From Lentilactobacillus otakiensis DSM 19908 = JCM 15040 (GTDB lineage: Bacteria; Bacillota; Bacilli; Lactobacillales; Lactobacillaceae), in assembly GCF_001434145.1 (NCBI RefSeq), contig NZ_AZED01000013.1, positions 230,742 to 294,741 of the forward strand: a stretch of DNA of 64,000 bases, read 5' to 3'. Positions 63,198 to 64,000 of this stretch are shown here, one piece after another. Positions within the stretch are counted from its first letter, which is position 1, and the number at the start of each line of letters is the position of its first letter. Position numbers and translations under genes: made by a program. The notes under the pieces were generated by a model. The model was not told where the DNA came from. It worked only from the letters and a program-made list of their open reading frames with translations, and made no database searches.

Positions 63198-64000
63198 ATG
63201 GTTGAAACAATTAGTGGATCAGATGCAGTTCTTAAAGTTTTGGAACAATGGGGTGTGAAAAACATCTACGGCCTGCCAGGTGGCTCATTTGACTCGACCA
63301 TGAATGCCATTCACGATCAAACAGACAAAATTAATTATGTTCAAGTCCGTCATGAGGAAGCTGGCGCAATTGCCGCTGCCGCTACAGCAAAGCTGACTGG
63401 TAAAGTCGGTGTTTGCTTCGGTTCAGCTGGCCCTGGCGCTGTTCATTTGCTCAACGGATTATACGACGCTAAGAGTGATGGTGTCCCTGTCGTTGCCTTA
63501 GTTGCCCAAGTCCCTACTGGCAGCATGAACATGGACTTCTTCCAAGCAATGGATGAAGAACCAATCTTCGATGACGTTGCTGTCTGGAACCGAACCGCAA
63601 TGACTGCAGATGCTTTACCACGCATGACTGACGAAGCCATCCGTCAAGCCTACATGAAGCATGGCGTCGCAGTTTTGACAATCCCTAAGGATCTCGGTTG
63701 GGCTCAAATTAAAGATACTTACGAACCAAACGTTAAATCACACCAAACACCAGTATATCCAGCTCCTCGTCCAGAAGACGTTGAAGATGCTGTTAAATTA
63801 ATCAAAGAAGCTAAGTCACCAATGATCTACTTCGGGATTGGTGCCAAGGATGCTGCCGATGAATTAAAGGAAGCCTCAGAAAAATTCAAGATGCCACTCG
63901 TATCATCGTTCTTAGCTAAAGGCATCATTCCTGACGACTATCCAGCTTACCTTGGTTCAACCGGCCGAGTTGCCCCAAAGCCTGGTGCAGAAGTTGGTTT
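63198..64000 (+). CDS. pox: Pyruvate oxidase (TPP/FAD-dependent), 5' part only
   Basis: 267 residues are visible before the window ends; the whole enzyme is normally about 590-600. N-terminal TPP-binding domain: GGSDAV-like start ETISGSDAVLKVLEQWGVKNIYGLPGGSFDSTMNAI, with the activating Glu in VQVRHEEAGAIAAAA, and QVPTGSMNMDFFQAMDEEPIF, a form typical of lactobacillus pyruvate oxidases rather than acetolactate synthase. The FAD domain begins near residue 190. The reaction is pyruvate + phosphate + O2 to acetyl phosphate, CO2 and H2O2. AGGGGG is ten bases before the ATG. CcpA control is indicated by the cre site. Confidence 0.88.
   Translation, partial: MVETISGSDAVLKVLEQWGVKNIYGLPGGSFDSTMNAIHDQTDKINYVQVRHEEAGAIAAAATAKLTGKVGVCFGSAGPGAVHLLNGLYDAKSDGVPVVALVAQVPTGSMNMDFFQAMDEEPIFDDVAVWNRTAMTADALPRMTDEAIRQAYMKHGVAVLTIPKDLGWAQIKDTYEPNVKSHQTPVYPAPRPEDVEDAVKLIKEAKSPMIYFGIGAKDAADELKEASEKFKMPLVSSFLAKGIIPDDYPAYLGSTGRVAPKPGAEVG

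Overview
The window is a chromosomal segment of a low-to-mid GC lactic acid bacterium. It most resembles the Lentilactobacillus (buchneri) group. The evidence is a type II-A CRISPR repeat that I recall from L. buchneri, a Cas9 of about 1370 residues, many lactobacillus-type transporters and surface proteins, catabolite-response (cre) elements, a PyrR attenuator and a CcpA-style pyruvate oxidase promoter. No rRNA, tRNA, prophage or insertion sequence was seen.

Layout. 1-4.7 kb: end of a VOC protein, a CPBP membrane protease, tandem YxeA paralogues, a DUF2075 ATPase and an amidohydrolase. 4.7-10.5 kb: an arabinan/arabino-oligosaccharide island (GH51, oligosaccharide MFS symporter, GH43) divergent from an ArsR-like regulator with a large unknown C-terminal domain. 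10.5-12.6 kb: an alpha/beta hydrolase and a secreted SGNH esterase. 12.67-21.8 kb: a complete type II-A CRISPR-Cas locus on the minus strand (cas9, cas1, cas2, csn2, then 45 repeats and 44 spacers). A tracrRNA with its own promoter and terminator lies on the plus strand between cas9 and cas1. 22-26.3 kb: a secreted protein, then a trpXYZ-type ABC operon behind a leader that looks like a complete ribosome-mediated tryptophan attenuator. 26.6-32 kb: a YfcC-type carrier, a PepV-type dipeptidase, a sugar porter and a MarR regulator with a His-rich tail and two operators. 32-35.7 kb: a frameshifted pyruvate phosphate dikinase divergent from a CcpN-like HTH-CBS regulator. 35.8-47.9 kb: an acyltransferase, GNATs, a PyrR-controlled uracil permease, a stress protein, a CoA-disulfide-reductase-like enzyme, surface proteins and an amino acid permease. 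48-51 kb: an ECF transporter operon with an operator-like palindrome. 51-57.2 kb: permeases, a mazEF module and recQ. 57.3-64 kb: a DUF389 protein, an alcohol dehydrogenase, an LPXTG Cna_B adhesin, a flavodoxin-like protein and the start of a pyruvate oxidase cut by the window end.

How they fit: the island links extracellular arabinan fragments, uptake and intracellular hydrolysis under a local regulator and CcpA. Carbon control recurs at the pyruvate node (ppdK with its CcpN-like neighbour, pyruvate oxidase with cre). The most notable observation is the trpXYZ leader: a 12-codon peptide with one Trp codon, a set of mutually exclusive helices and a strong intrinsic terminator. It gives a self-consistent attenuation model without the T-box motif usually expected in this order. 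Start codons were moved from the longest reading frame where a Shine-Dalgarno sequence (SD) or family length supported it. All functional names rest on my reading of motifs; no database search was run.
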